Assembly: GCA_004352715.1 (NCBI GenBank)
Contig: SCFE01000100.1
Location: 954,833-1,018,832 of the forward strand
Length of the DNA stretch: 64,000 nucleotides
Source: Hofstenia miamia
Lineage: Eukaryota; Xenacoelomorpha; Acoela
Reading direction: 5' to 3'
Shown: one piece after another, positions 35,407 to 45,640 of the stretch
Position numbering within the stretch: position 1 is the stretch's first letter
Layout: every line of letters starts with the position of its first letter
The notes under the pieces: model-generated
Databases searched by the model: none
What the model saw: the letters and a program-made list of their open reading frames with translations, nothing else
Told to the model about the DNA's origin: nothing
Made by a program: the position numbers and the translations under genes

Positions 35407-35768
35407 CTTGAATACTAAGCTTCTTTATCATTTTATGAAAAAACAGCGAAAATTTTAATTAAGAGTACTTTCGGTACTTACTGTACCATCGTCAGTCAAA
35501 AATTATTTGGTGGTAATTATAAATTTACAAATTATTAATTAATTAAACTAAAACAAATGAAGAGTTTGATGACATTTAGTATTTAAATTAGGTTTCTCTT
35601 CCTTAATATAAATTGATTCTGCGATCTTGGTGCATTTGTGTTTCATTAAAATATTAAAGTCAGATGTTGATGCTTTATGTATTTTTGAGTGCATATAAAT
35701 TTCGGATTGTAAGTGTCCATAGAGATGTTCTTGAATTCGTGTCTTCAAATGCCTTTTGGTTTCACCAA
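35401..35768 (-). mobile_element. Penelope-like inverted 3-prime arm
   Basis: This is the reverse complement of the 3-prime end at about 38030-38290. Minus codons 35748-35548 read SEIYMHSKIHKASTSDFN, ILMKHKCTKIAESIYIKEE and NTKCHQTLHLF with a stop: the C-terminus after the GIY-YIG motif. It then runs through the terminal block to (TA)n. At about 35768 it joins, in opposite orientation, the N-terminal coding part of the main copy. Such inverted partial arms are usual for Penelope-like elements. Confidence 0.8.
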
Positions 35769-37928
35769 TGTTTAAAAGATCATGTTGATTTATTTAAACA
35801 TTCAGAATTGAAAGCATTGCGACGTATTCATGAATCAGTTAAGAAAAATGTTGGAAATCTTAAGGATTTATATGATTCACGAATATCAACCTTAACAAAG
35901 GATCACACAAAATATTTTTCAGTGTTTTAAAAGTGCATATGAATCCTATGATAGAAAAAAACAAATTACGTCAAAAAAGAAAATTACCGCATTAAAGAAT
36001 GTATTGCGAAAAGATAATACATTTACATTAAATAGTACGGTAATTAATTTATCTGATCGAATTCTCACTAAAGAAGAAGAAATGGCTTTATCTTTAGGAA
36101 TGAAAATGTCATGGCCAAAAAAGATTGATAAGAACTTAGCCAAAATTGAGACAGAGTTTATGTTTTCACAATTATTGAAATCAGAAAAACTTAGTGAAAT
36201 TGAATATGACGAACTGAAATTCAAAGTGAAATCAATATTTAATAATTACATAAACAAAAAATTTCGTGTTCCACCTGAATTAATAAAACTAAAAAATTCA
36301 ATTAAAGATCTAGACAAAGATAAAAGTATTTACATATCAAAATTTGATAAAGGCACTGGGATTGTCGTCGATAATAAACACAGATACATAGCAGAAATGT
36401 AGAAAATCTTAAATGATGATACAAAATTCAAAAAGGTTTTGCTAAATAAGAAGAAAACTACAACTTCGATATTTCAATCTCAGGAAGATAAATTCAATAA
36501 AACACTTCTTCAAATGAAAAATTCGGGAGAAATTGACAAAGAGTATTACAATTGCTTTCATAGCACTGACTCTCAGCCACCGAGACTATACGGTCTTTGC
36601 AAAATACATAAAGATGAAACATCTTCGCCTTATCGACCTAGTTTATCAATGGTTAATGCACACGTTTATACCTTATCTAAGTGGGTTGATGAAAAATTAA
36701 AGTTATTTATGCCTAAAGGATTTGTTCTTACTGATAATAATCAATTTATTAATGAAATTAAAGAATGCGACATACGTTCTTACATGGTTGGTTATGATGC
36801 AAAAAGTTTGTTTACATCAATTCCAGTTAAGAAAACGATTGACCATATAATTTCGCTAACACCTGAATCAGCCTTTCCATTTACTAATGAAACACTTCGA
36901 AAGCTTTTATTATTAGCTTCATCAAACATTTACTTTTTGTTTGAAAATGAAGTGTATAACCAACATGATGGGATGGCGATGGGTTCCCCACTGGGTCCAA
37001 CGTTTGCGAATTTTGCAATGGATTTAATCGAAAAGACTTTTATAAACTTAAGAAAACCACCAATTTATTACAAACGTTATGTTGATGATATTTTTTGTTT
37101 GATGGAAAACGATGATCATGCATCAATGTTTCTTTCTTACATTAATTCGCAATTAAGTGAAATTCAATTTACTTGTGAATATGAAAAAGAAGATTCAATA
37201 CATTTTTTAGATGCAAAATTGAAGAAAACATCAATGGGATTTGAAATATCTGCTTTTAGAAAACCTACTAACACCTGATTATATATACCATTTCAATCAT
37301 ACTGTGACAATAAATATAAACAATCAATTCCGAAAAACTTGTTTAGAAGAGCTGTTTTACTATCATCTAACTACAATGTACTTACAATGGCTTTTTACAA
37401 AATATTTGAAAATCTAAGGTCTAATGGGTATCCTGAAAAATTATTGCAAAAAACATCAAAAGAAGCTCTAACATCCTCTTCATTAAAATACAATTCGCAA
37501 GAACACAAAGATAATATATTTTGGAAACTACCTTTNTACCATTTCAATCATACTGTGATAATAAATATAAACATTCAATTCCGAAAAACTTGTTTAGAAG
37601 AGCTGTTTTACTATCATCTAACTACAATGTACTTACAATGGCTTTTGATAAAATATTTGAAAATCTAAGATCTAATGGGTATCCTGAAAAATTATTGCAA
37701 AAAACATCAAAAGAAGCTCTAACATCCTCTTCATTAAAATACAATTCGCAGGAACACAAAGATAATATATTTTGGAAACTACCTTTTATTAAACCTCACG
37801 AATCACGTCTTAAGAAATCTATATATAGTTTAAATAGAAAACTGAGGAAATCAAGAATTATACCAATTTTGAATTCGAAAAAAACATCAAATTTATTTCG
37901 TAACAAAGATCTAATTCAAAACCTTTAG
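35769..37928 (+). pseudogene. Penelope-like element reverse transcriptase
   Basis: The N-terminal part (LKDHVDLFKHSELKALRRIH) runs to a frameshift in a T-run near 35918. It then continues in one frame from about 35921 through DKGTGIVVDNKHRY, RLYGLCKIHKDETSSPYRP, YDAKSLFTSIPV (catalytic D), GMAMGSPLGPTFANFAMD, YYKRYVDDIFCL (catalytic DD) and IHFLDAKL to FRKPTNT. These are the Penelope RT blocks. In-frame stops are TAG at 36400 and TGA at 37276 (family sequence expects Gly there). The thumb follows and is duplicated around the N at 37536. The element copies itself with RT plus a C-terminal GIY-YIG nuclease. Nearly complete but defective. Confidence 0.9.
37286..37786. repeat. 0.25-kb direct duplication around single N at 37536
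   Basis: 37286-37535 recurs at 37537-37786 almost unchanged, duplicating part of the Penelope-like thumb. The two halves differ at a few bases (for example TTTTACAAAA versus TTTTGATAAA). Likely assembly or haplotype join. Confidence 0.8.
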
Positions 37929-38289
37929 TTTCATCAATTGTTTATAAATATAATTGTCAGAAGTGTGACAGCTTCTACATTGGTGAAACCAAAAGGCATT
38001 TGAAGACACGAATTCAAGAACATCTCTATGGACACTCAAAATACATAAAGCATCAACATCTGACTTTAATATTTTAATGAAACACAAATGCACCAAGATC
38101 GCAGAATCAATTTATATTAAGGAAGAGAAACCTAATTTAAATACTAAATGTCATCAAACTCTTCACTTGTTTTAGTTTAATTAATTAATGATTTGTAAAT
38201 TTATATTTCACCACCAAATAATTTTTTTGACTGACGATGGTACAGTAAGTACCGAAAGTACTCTTAATTAAAATTTTCGTTGTTTTTTC

Positions 38290-38290
<1 letters not shown>
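37920..38290 (+). pseudogene. GIY-YIG endonuclease and 3-prime terminus of Penelope-like element
   Basis: After a frameshift near 37925 the + strand reads SSIVYKYNCQKCDSFYIGET, then KRHLKTRIQEHLYGH: the GIY-YIG pattern with a Y-x-C-x-x-C knuckle before it and R/E-H after it. The nuclease nicks target DNA for insertion. A small deletion after YGH (26 bp relative to the next copy) shifts the frame. The terminal block with GACGATGGTACAGTAAGTAC ends in (TA)n at 38293. Confidence 0.85.

Positions 38291-38292
<2 letters not shown>

Positions 38293-38323
<31 letters not shown>
38293..38323. repeat. (TA)n at Penelope-like 3-prime end
   Basis: TA dinucleotides directly after the terminal block, followed by the single N at 38324. 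Confidence 0.9.
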
Positions 38324-38324
38324 N

Positions 38325-38750
38325 AAATTTAATTCGTAACAAAGATCTAATTCAAAAACCTTTAGTTTCATCAATTGTTTATAAATATAATTGTCAGAAG
38401 TGTGACAGCTTCTACATTGGTGAAACCAAAAGGCATTTGAAGACATGAATCCAAGAACATCTCTATGGACACTTACAATCCGAAATTTATATGCACTCAA
38501 AAATACATAAAGCATCAACATCTGATTTTAATATTTTAATGAAACACAAATGCACCAAGATCGCAGAATCAATTTATATTAAGGAAGAGAAACCTAATTT
38601 AAATACTAAATGTCATCAAACTCTTCATTTGTTTTAGTTTAATTAATTAATGATTTGTAAATTTATATTTTGCCACCAAATAATTTTTTGACTGACGATG
38701 GTACAGTAAGTACCGAAAGTACTCTTAATTAAAATTTTCGTTGTTTTTTC

Positions 38751-38752
<2 letters not shown>
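38325..38752 (+). mobile_element. Second copy of the Penelope-like 3-prime end
   Basis: Repeats 37889-38290 (GIY-YIG region to terminal block), but retains the 26 bp lost in the first copy and carries its own stop in the KTRIQEH stretch (GACATGAATCC). These differences show two real sequence versions, either tandem copies or two haplotypes joined at the N at 38324. It ends in (TA)n. Confidence 0.8.

Positions 38753-38783
<31 letters not shown>
38753..38783. repeat. (TA)n microsatellite
   Basis: TA run at the end of the second Penelope-like terminus. It separates that terminus from the right end of the composite hAT. Confidence 0.9.
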
Positions 38784-38786
<3 letters not shown>

Positions 38787-38914
38787 AATGTTGCTGCAAA
38801 ACAACAACGGTCATTATATTAATACACTTAAACAAATATTTCTTATCCTCACAGAGATCATTGGGTCCCCTCTACTTACCCAACTGACCCAGGCGCTACG
38901 CCACTGGGTGTAGT

Positions 38915-40162
38915 GCTATAAAAATTGTCATGAATATGGAGCAAAGGATATCGTTTTAGTGAGGCAATTTGTGGCCGCACAATGTAAACCATGTGGCAAA
39001 TGTTAGCTGGGGAATTTGAATATGGGGCAGGACACAACTTCTTTGGGGTGGGGCAGCTCATAAAAATCTGCTCACTTCCATCTCTGGTTGCTATGAATAC
39101 AAATAGTCGTGTTTCCAAAGCTCTATCGAACCTTAACAGAATCTATTATAAATTTGTTTTCAATATTTCCTTGCATTAGTGAATTCAATAGTTATTCACA
39201 AATGTAACAATCCCAATTTGAAAGAGTTATTGCGCAAATAAATAACCCAAGCATTCAGAAAATGGTTGCCTCCTGCTGCTAAATGCAGAGTATCTATAAA
39301 CTTTATTTGACTTCCAGAAGATAAAGAGATGCTCTTTATGTTACCAGGCCATAGAAAAACTAATTGTAAATGCGATAACTTTTAAGTATATTTGTGTAAT
39401 TCTTCAAATAAAAACAGTTTTTGGAAAAAGACATTAACTCATTTGACAAGCAATATTATTTGTGTAACTCTTTGAAAAAAAAACTATTTTAATGGATTAC
39501 AATGCTATTAACTTAACTAAATAACAATTATATTATAACTAAAATTTTCCTCTAAACGTAGTGTGGGTCGCTAAATACCAAAAATCAATACTAAAATAAA
39601 CATTTTGTAATTCACCAAAACTTGTGTTTGTTAAATGTTTAACTTGTCAAGAAATTCAATGAAATAACATTTATATTTTTTGATACTATAAATAAATTAA
39701 TAGCTCATATATACTGATATTTTGCAAAATTTACTATTATTGATGAAATAACATTTCAAACTTAAATGAGAACTGATGATGACCGAATTTCGTATAAGCT
39801 GTATTGAATTACATGTACAGACCGTCGTTATTCAATGCTGCCATCTATATGTTTAGAGCTATATGTTTAGAGTCTACACTTCCACATTGAAAAACTGGTT
39901 GGTAAATTCTTTTTTACTCCAATAGCTATATTTTCATTTTAGCTTTGCATATACATGATTATATACATACACTATTTACATTCTATATTATTAGCTTAAA
40001 CTACAACAACGAAGCATTTTTTAAGGAAAATAGTGTTGTAACTACAAAGAGATATAATTGCATAGATTTTCAAATTATTTAGCCTGTTGTCGTTAATCAA
40101 AGGAGAAAGTCTTTCCATTATTTATCTTTGGCAACCAAAACTCAATAAAAGCTCCCACACAT
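38915..40162. other. Between composite hAT and GPCR copy 2, no gene recognised
   Basis: AT-rich except 38990-39090. A 62-codon + frame and an 80-codon - frame there show no domain. The 3-prime flank of GPCR copy 2 begins near 40162. Confidence 0.3.
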
Positions 40163-40492
40163 CTATTCTTTTAACGCTATTTCGTGCTCTAATATGGAAT
40201 AATACTGCGATATTTCGAAATAAGTTGGCTTTATACATCGATTACACGTGTAGAAGTAAAAAACTGCATATACTATAGGTGTTATCATAAGCATAACTTG
40301 AGTGCTGTCAATTTTTCTAGAGCCAGATTTCTTTCTCAATATCAGACGACAAATAATGAAGCAGTTAGTAATCATGATAATCACTGGAGGTATAAATCCA
40401 TAAACCAATGGGCGAAGTATTTCATCTATTGTTCGACAAATATAATTTGTAGAGAAATAGCTCCGGCAAATAATATATCTGACTACTTCTCC
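40163..40492 (-). pseudogene. GPCR copy 2, exon 3, TM7 deleted
   Basis: Acceptor TTTTTTAG ends at 40493; the exon keeps phase 0. It reads TM5 (RPLVYGFIPPVIIMITNCFI), the third loop (LILRKKSGSRKIDS) and TM6 (TQVMLMITPIVYAVFYF). It then jumps straight to YTCNRC and the tail SQYYSILEHEIALKE, with a stop at 40163. Relative to copy 1, TM7 and helix 8 (about 45 codons) are missing and the frame is kept. A receptor without TM7 should not fold as a normal GPCR, so the gene is probably non-functional, or makes a six-helix product. The exact acceptor is uncertain: about 15 bp near it differ from copy 1. Confidence 0.75.
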
Positions 40493-40703
40493 CTAAAAAA
40501 CTGTAAGAAAATGTGCATATATTTATTATTTTATGTATAATTTATAGTTTTATTTAGAGCAATTTTTCAATTTCTCTTTACTGCTTAGCGCCAGTCACCA
40601 ATTGATATGAAGAAAGTTATATTTTTAGCAATGCTATATTTGTAAGTCTACATTTTCTTAAATAATGAATACTTTAAAATTTTTGAATGAATTTGAGTGA
40701 AAA

Positions 40704-40706
<3 letters not shown>

Positions 40707-40751
<45 letters not shown>

Positions 40752-40777
40752 ATATATAAATATATATATATATATAA
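40707..40777. repeat. (TA)n microsatellite in intron 2 of GPCR copy 2
   Basis: Long TA run with CATGTATATATATAAATAT interruptions, followed by GTACATGTATGTGTGTATAT. Confidence 0.9.
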
Positions 40778-41483
40778 GCATGTACATGTATGTGTGTATA
40801 TTTGTGTAGTTCAGTTGTATTTCTTAAGCGTGATTTTAGGTTGTCACACCTACACACCTATTGCAGTAACAATTTAAAACTGATGAAAAACTAAATATCT
40901 AAGAAAATCAATCACAATTGTTGCAAAAAAATCTGCACTTTTGATACCGCAGCTTTTATGTGCACAATTGCACTTTAATTCCCCAAACCAACTTATTGTT
41001 GCCACCCTACTGGCAATCCTCAACTTTGCGTAATGTCAATCAAAATATAATTGTAGTTGAGAAGTCGCTTTCACTATTGATTTTTCATCAAATTATAATT
41101 TGATTTGTCAAAAAATTGATCGTGTGTACGATATTTCAACTGTGGCTATGCTTTAATTCAACTTTCAGCTTACGAAATTTCGACTCCCTTAGTGCTAGGA
41201 AACGAATACTGAAAATTTGCGTACGCATTGGACAATATAAATATATCAGAAGATTTAAAATGAAATCTAAAAATATGCATTTGATTCAGTGTAAAATTTA
41301 TGTGAAAGGGAATAAACACTATACTATTAAATAATATGCATTTAATTATATGCATGCATGGCCATTATCGAATGATTGCAATGGCATTTCATGATTTCTA
41401 GAAGCAAATGTTAAAAGGTTTGCAGTCTTTGGTAATACAATTGAATTGTACATATCATTGCCTGTTTTGTAGAAATTTTCTTA

Positions 41484-42093
41484 CAGTATTGGCCAGAAAT
41501 GATCGTACACATGCGCACAGTGTTCAATTGCCTAATATTCAAGGACTGTGGTTCATGCCACCAGGGACCACTATCAAGGGGTCCACCTACTTGGAAATTG
41601 TGAAGGAAAAGCTGCCAAACTTTATGTGCATGCGAAATTGCACGTATTTTCAACATGATGGTGCACCTGTGCATCAGACGAAAGCAGTAAAGCAGTGGTT
41701 TCCAGTGAGGGAGTCAACATCATTGGTCCGTGGCCAAGAAACAGCCCGGACCTCAACGTCATTGAGAATTGTTGGAAGATTGTGAAAGAGAAAGTGGTAC
41801 TGAAGAATCCTACATTTTCAAAGCAATTGCAAGAAGCCATCAAGGAGGTGTGGGTGAAAGAAATCATGCCAGAATTGACTGATAAGCTGGTAATGTCAAT
41901 GCCAGCTCACATTGCTTCTTTGCTGGCTAACAAGGTAGGCCACACAAAATATTGATATAAAAGGCGCACTTCATTGCACTCCATATAATCGGTGTAAATG
42001 TTATATAAATATATATGTTTGGATGTAGCAATTCTTACTTTTTGAATATAAACGAATATTTTAGGGGTGTACGATCATTTCTGACCAATACTG
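41484..42093 (+). mobile_element. Tc1/mariner-like element, internally deleted (610 bp)
   Basis: Left end CAGTATTGGCCAGAAATGAT followed by CGTACAC; right end read inward CAGTATTGGTCAGAAATGAT followed by CGTACAC. TA flanks both sides (41482-41483, 42094-42095). The left terminus is followed almost at once by the C-terminal half of a transposase: FMPPGTTIKGSTY, FQHDGAPVHQTKAVKQW (second catalytic D), then a frameshift near 41700 and WPRNSPDLNVIENCW (third catalytic residue, E), up to a stop at 41955. The DNA-binding domain and first aspartate are gone, so it cannot move itself. It sits in intron 2 of GPCR copy 2. Confidence 0.9.
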
Positions 42094-42856
42094 TAGTAAC
42101 AATGATAAAAGACCAGTGTGATGGTTTCAATCTTTTTAGTTTTTTTAGTTTTAGTTTTTAGTTTAACTGATTCAATGTTATTTGCCAGTGATAGGTTTTC
42201 TATTTCGAACTTAAAGGATACGAACAAAGTGAAGTTGCGTTTGATGGGTGTCAGTCAAAGTGCTCGACAGTCAAATTTGTCGAAATCAACATAGCGTTCA
42301 TAAACAAAAATTTTATGCCTAAAATTAATGATTGAAACGACATAGGAAACTAATTGAGATACAGTCTAAAGAAATACATATATTTATTCAAAAATATAAT
42401 GTCGGATTTTCACTTTTTCATCACAGAACTCTTATTTTTAATAATGAATGTAAGAAAATTAATGAATGTCTGGGAATTAAAAAAGATAGTGACATCAGCC
42501 AGCAAGAAAAAGACAGAATTTCCTCAAAATTTATTGTAGAATCATTGGCTGGTAGGGAAACTTAACTAGAAACTTAATTGACTCTGCAGAAAGTTTGAAT
42601 AGCGTTTACAAAACAGCCATGATTACGGAAAAAGGAATAACATAGAATTTATAACGTATAGATGTAACATTGGTAATTCATCCAAGTAACAAAACTTCTT
42701 TAGGTAAGATCCAAGATGACNTATATATATATATATATAGTTTGTATAGTAAATTTTTAAAAAAAAAAAAATGTAAAACCAATTTAATTAAAAATAAATG
42801 TAATAATTATTTAATCAAAAAAATTTCTTTGCAAACTGAAATATGTAATTTATTAC
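42094..42856. other. Intron 2 of GPCR copy 2, remainder
   Basis: AT-rich. The 77-codon + frame at 42332-42565 has no recognised domain. A single N at 42721 abuts a short (TA)n; unlike the other single Ns, I see no flanking duplicated unit beyond the TA run. Confidence 0.4.
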
Positions 42857-43151
42857 TTCATGCATGTAAAAAATGCTTCTATCAGGATCAGGTCTACAGG
42901 TAATATGAGTCGAACCAGTAGCTAAAGCAAAGAAACAAATAATCATTATAATTTTGTCTGTGAAATGTTTACTCGAAATTGACTTATATATCAACGGTAG
43001 ATAAACAGCAACAAAGCGTTCACAAGCTACCCAAACTAAGCACCAGCCTGATCCTGTATAAGCCGTATCAGTGAAAGCATATCGAAAATGACACCAGTTT
43101 CCATCTTGTAACTGAATCCACAATAGATTCGGTAAGAATCGGACAAGGTAC
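42857..43151 (-). CDS. GPCR copy 2, exon 2 (TM3, TM4, second extracellular loop)
   Basis: Acceptor TTTAG ends at 43152 and the donor GTAATA starts at 42856. The exon is 295 bp, the same as in copy 1 and in the same phases. It reads GNWCHF (TM3 cysteine), GWCLVWVACERFVAVYLPL (the DRF of copy 1 is ERF here), TM4 (KIIMIICFFALATGSTHI) and TCRPDPD (loop cysteine). E at this position is tolerated in class A (E/DRY), so this exon looks functional by itself. Similarity to copy 1 continues past the donor into the intron. Confidence 0.8.
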
Positions 43152-43844
43152 CTAAATTCATCAATGTATTAATTCTTAAAAATACCTCTAAACATTGTTT
43201 TATAAGCATGTGTGCTTGCTTCATTAAATATCCACGTTGTACAAAATTAAACTAATTTAGATTTTAAAAAGGAAATAGATTGCAATAATTCTTGCAAAAT
43301 TTCAGATAGTACAGCAGGGGAATCCTCAAAATAGTAGTAATAATATTTACTTGCTCGTTTTTTGTGCATGTTTGTTAAAACTGTAGTATTTTCTCAAAAC
43401 TACACTCAGTCTACAAACTGGGATTGAAATATTAGCTGTAACACGCATTGGTTAGCTTGACAATAGAAAGACTGGGTGGTCAAATTTGAACACTTGGTAC
43501 ATTTTAAATGCATTTGTAATGCCTCATGTAATGAGAACTTAAATCGACAAAACAGCATATTTTGTTCTTTTGACAGTTTTCTTTCATTTACTTTTGTTTT
43601 CGGTTGTTTTACTTGAATGGTTCAATTCTGATAACTACATGAATTTAAGATACAAAATCGTCAGGCTTCTAGTGTTAACATATTTTGTCGAATATCTCAA
43701 AAACATATCTTGGGTAAGGTCATTGCATAATTTGAGCTTAATTGTTATTAAATGTCGCATTTTAGCATTCAGTTGTTTTTAATTAAATGCTGTTAGCTGC
43801 TAAAAGTTTTCATTTAATAAAATTAATTATAACGAAATGTTTAC
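43152..43844. other. Intron 1 of GPCR copy 2
   Basis: 693 bp from donor GTAAAC to acceptor TTTAG on minus. The non-LTR tail found in intron 1 of copy 1 is absent here, so that insertion probably postdates the duplication. No gene recognised. Confidence 0.5.
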
Positions 43845-44086
43845 TTGAAAGCAACTCCCGTAACAGCCATGAGATCAAAGAATGCCAGTAGTTGGAGACA
43901 TCTCATCATTGAGAGAGAAAATATTTCCTTCTTCATACGAGTGAGAACGAAAATGATGACACAATTACCGGGTATGCCGATAAATATTGTCATAATCATG
44001 ATGAAATAGGCTGATAACCTGTTTTCAAAATCTCTATATTTGATTAATTTGTTGAAAACAGGGAGAACTGTTTCATTTGTTGGCAT
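43845..44086 (-). CDS. GPCR copy 2, exon 1 (N-terminus, TM1, TM2)
   Basis: ATG at 44086-44084. It reads MPTNETVLPVFNKLIKYRD, TM1 (FIMIMTIFIGIPGNCVIIFV), first intracellular loop (TRMKKEIFSLSMMRC) and TM2 (LQLLAFFDLMAVTG), ending in FK split by a phase-2 donor (AA/GTAAAC), as in copy 1. The frame is open throughout, showing that the TC-run extension in copy 1 is the derived state. No cleavable signal peptide is evident, normal for class A receptors. Confidence 0.8.
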
Positions 44087-44107
44087 TTTTCATCTCAGGC
44101 AGAACAA

Positions 44108-44155
44108 CTTCTACGAATATTTTAAATGCAAGCATTTATCCAATCAGAACTTTTA
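44108..44155 (-). promoter_or_regulatory. Conserved upstream block of GPCR copy 2
   Basis: On minus, AAAAGTTCTGATTGGATAAA, then ATGC and CATTTAAAATATTCG, the counterpart of 14074-14118. The sequence between this block and the ATG is less conserved (TTGTTCTGCCTGAGATG here). Regulatory role inferred only from shared position and conservation. Confidence 0.4.
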
Positions 44156-44424
44156 GCTATTCTATTTGTTAAATTCAATATGTTTAACTTCTTAGGCGTT
44201 TTGTGCTTGTCTCATGCAATCAATTCAATTGTATGCACTAAATTTAACAATCATGTTTAAGTTTATACTCAAATGGCTACTCTATTTTATTGAATTACTT
44301 AGGGTAATCTCACCCAAAAATTGAAGAGTTTATCAACAATTCAATTTTTTATGTTAGTGAGAAATATTCCTACTAGGAATAATAAGTTATTATGCAAATT
44401 TTAAGTTTGCGCTATGGCTATGAT

Positions 44425-44577
44425 CTGGAGTAGCACCCGTATCGGGCACGAAAAAAGGGGTATGGGCACTGTCCGGACACACGACCTGAGACTTGTTCGA
44501 CGATCTAAAATCTTAAAATGAATTATTGATTTATAAGCATTTTTTATCTGCCTATTCTATATATTGTCTATGTATGG
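44425..44577 (+). mobile_element. Orphan hAT-like left terminus
   Basis: CTGGAGTAGCACCCGTATCG, then GGC, resembles the left end of the MITE at 17347 (CTAGAGTAGGGCCCGTACCG), and a GTCCGGACAC stretch follows. No matching right end or 8-bp duplication was found. At 44578 another terminus-like CAGGGATGAAAGTAGGTC begins, which may have truncated it. Confidence 0.4.
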
Positions 44578-45640
44578 CAGGGATGAAAGTAGGTCAAGAT
44601 ATGTTGACCTAACCCAACCCAAAATTCAGCCAATGAATTTTAAACCAACATTTTTCAAATTCTAGTGGGGTTTTAATCTGTCTGATTCAACCCAGTTTTA
44701 CGTGAAAATGCGACCTAAGTATTACCTAACAACAATTGCTTAGGCTATTTTTTCATTACCAATAGCTATGAACAAGTTTAAGATAAAGCACTTGTAAAAT
44801 GTATTAACATTAACCTGCCAATGTTCATTGTAAACAAAGACTTGTCGGAGTCGAAATTTCTAAGTTCGGCTCTTCTCAGCTCGTTTAAATTTTAAGTAAC
44901 TTTGGCTCGGTTAGGTTCGAATTGCTTACATAGCTCTTCCCATTATTTATTAAACATTTCTAAAATGAGAAAATAACAAAAGCATATTGAATGAAAAAAT
45001 GAGAAAAATCTGCTTAATCAAATTAACGTACAGATCTATAAATTTGTTTTGCTTAAGAAGGCTCGTTGTATATCCAATGCAGTCCTCAAGCTCGGCTCGT
45101 TGACAAATCTGATTGTAAACAACAAACTGTTTTTCAAGATTTTCAAGCAATTTACTCTACGCCTATTATGACATTTGAGAAAAATTATTGGTGAACGTGC
45201 TCAAACGTAATTTTAAACATTTATGATAAAGTGTATTGCTGTGGCTGAAGTGCTTGACAAAATTAATTATTTTTCATTCAAAATTTTAATATTTAAAAAC
45301 TTTAAAAGTTTTCACCATCATTAGTCTCAAAGTAATCAATTCAAAAACCCATGCAATCAACAACTAACGTTAACTGTTTCTTTTTATGAAGTTAGTAAAT
45401 TCATATCTATTGATGCGTGTAGGGAACCGCGTAATAGTTTAAGAGCGAAAATGAAAGAGAAGTCGGTTCTCTATTTTTGGTGCATTTGGATATCTCCATT
45501 AGTTCTTGAGTTATATCTTTATTTGTTCCTCGTCGTAGAAAAAACGTGTTTCTCTTCCTTTCTATTTCTTATCCCTTATTGTGAATTTCTTGAACAAGTT
45601 GGAATCTTACATACGACGTTATGATTCTTCTGATTTTTGA
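44578..45640. other. No gene recognised; possible hAT-like debris
   Basis: Begins with CAGGGATGAAAGTAGGTC and CTAACCCAACCC, reminiscent of hAT MITE ends (compare CCCAACCCGA at 49851). GGCTCGG-type patches lie near 44855-44915 and 45060-45105. No matched ends or frames. Confidence 0.3.

Larger units (their letters stand above)
25857..38906 (-). mobile_element. Composite hAT transposon, 13 kb, with 8-bp target duplication
   Basis: The left end reads CAGCGGCGTATCGCGAGCC. The right end read inward is CAGTGGCGTAGCGCCTGGG, agreeing at 11 of the first 13 bases and starting with hAT-typical CAGnGGCGTA. The 8 bp GGTGTAGT lie directly outside both ends (25849-25856 and 38907-38914). The transposase is on minus and ends at 26041, 184 bp inside the left terminus, as expected. 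The interval also holds a piggyBac element (28281-29996), tandem repeats (31440-33390) and Penelope-like elements (about 35240-38783), which must have entered later; without them the hAT would be several kb smaller. No other window sequence explains paired ends 13 kb apart. Confidence 0.75.

Noticed and set aside
41411-41867. Minus-strand frames of 80+ codons over the Tc1-like element
   Set aside because: Shadows of the + strand transposase remnant, which has clear DDE motifs.
44425-45150. A complete hAT element starting at the 44425 terminus
   Set aside because: No matching right terminus or 8-bp repeat found; only an orphan end is reported.
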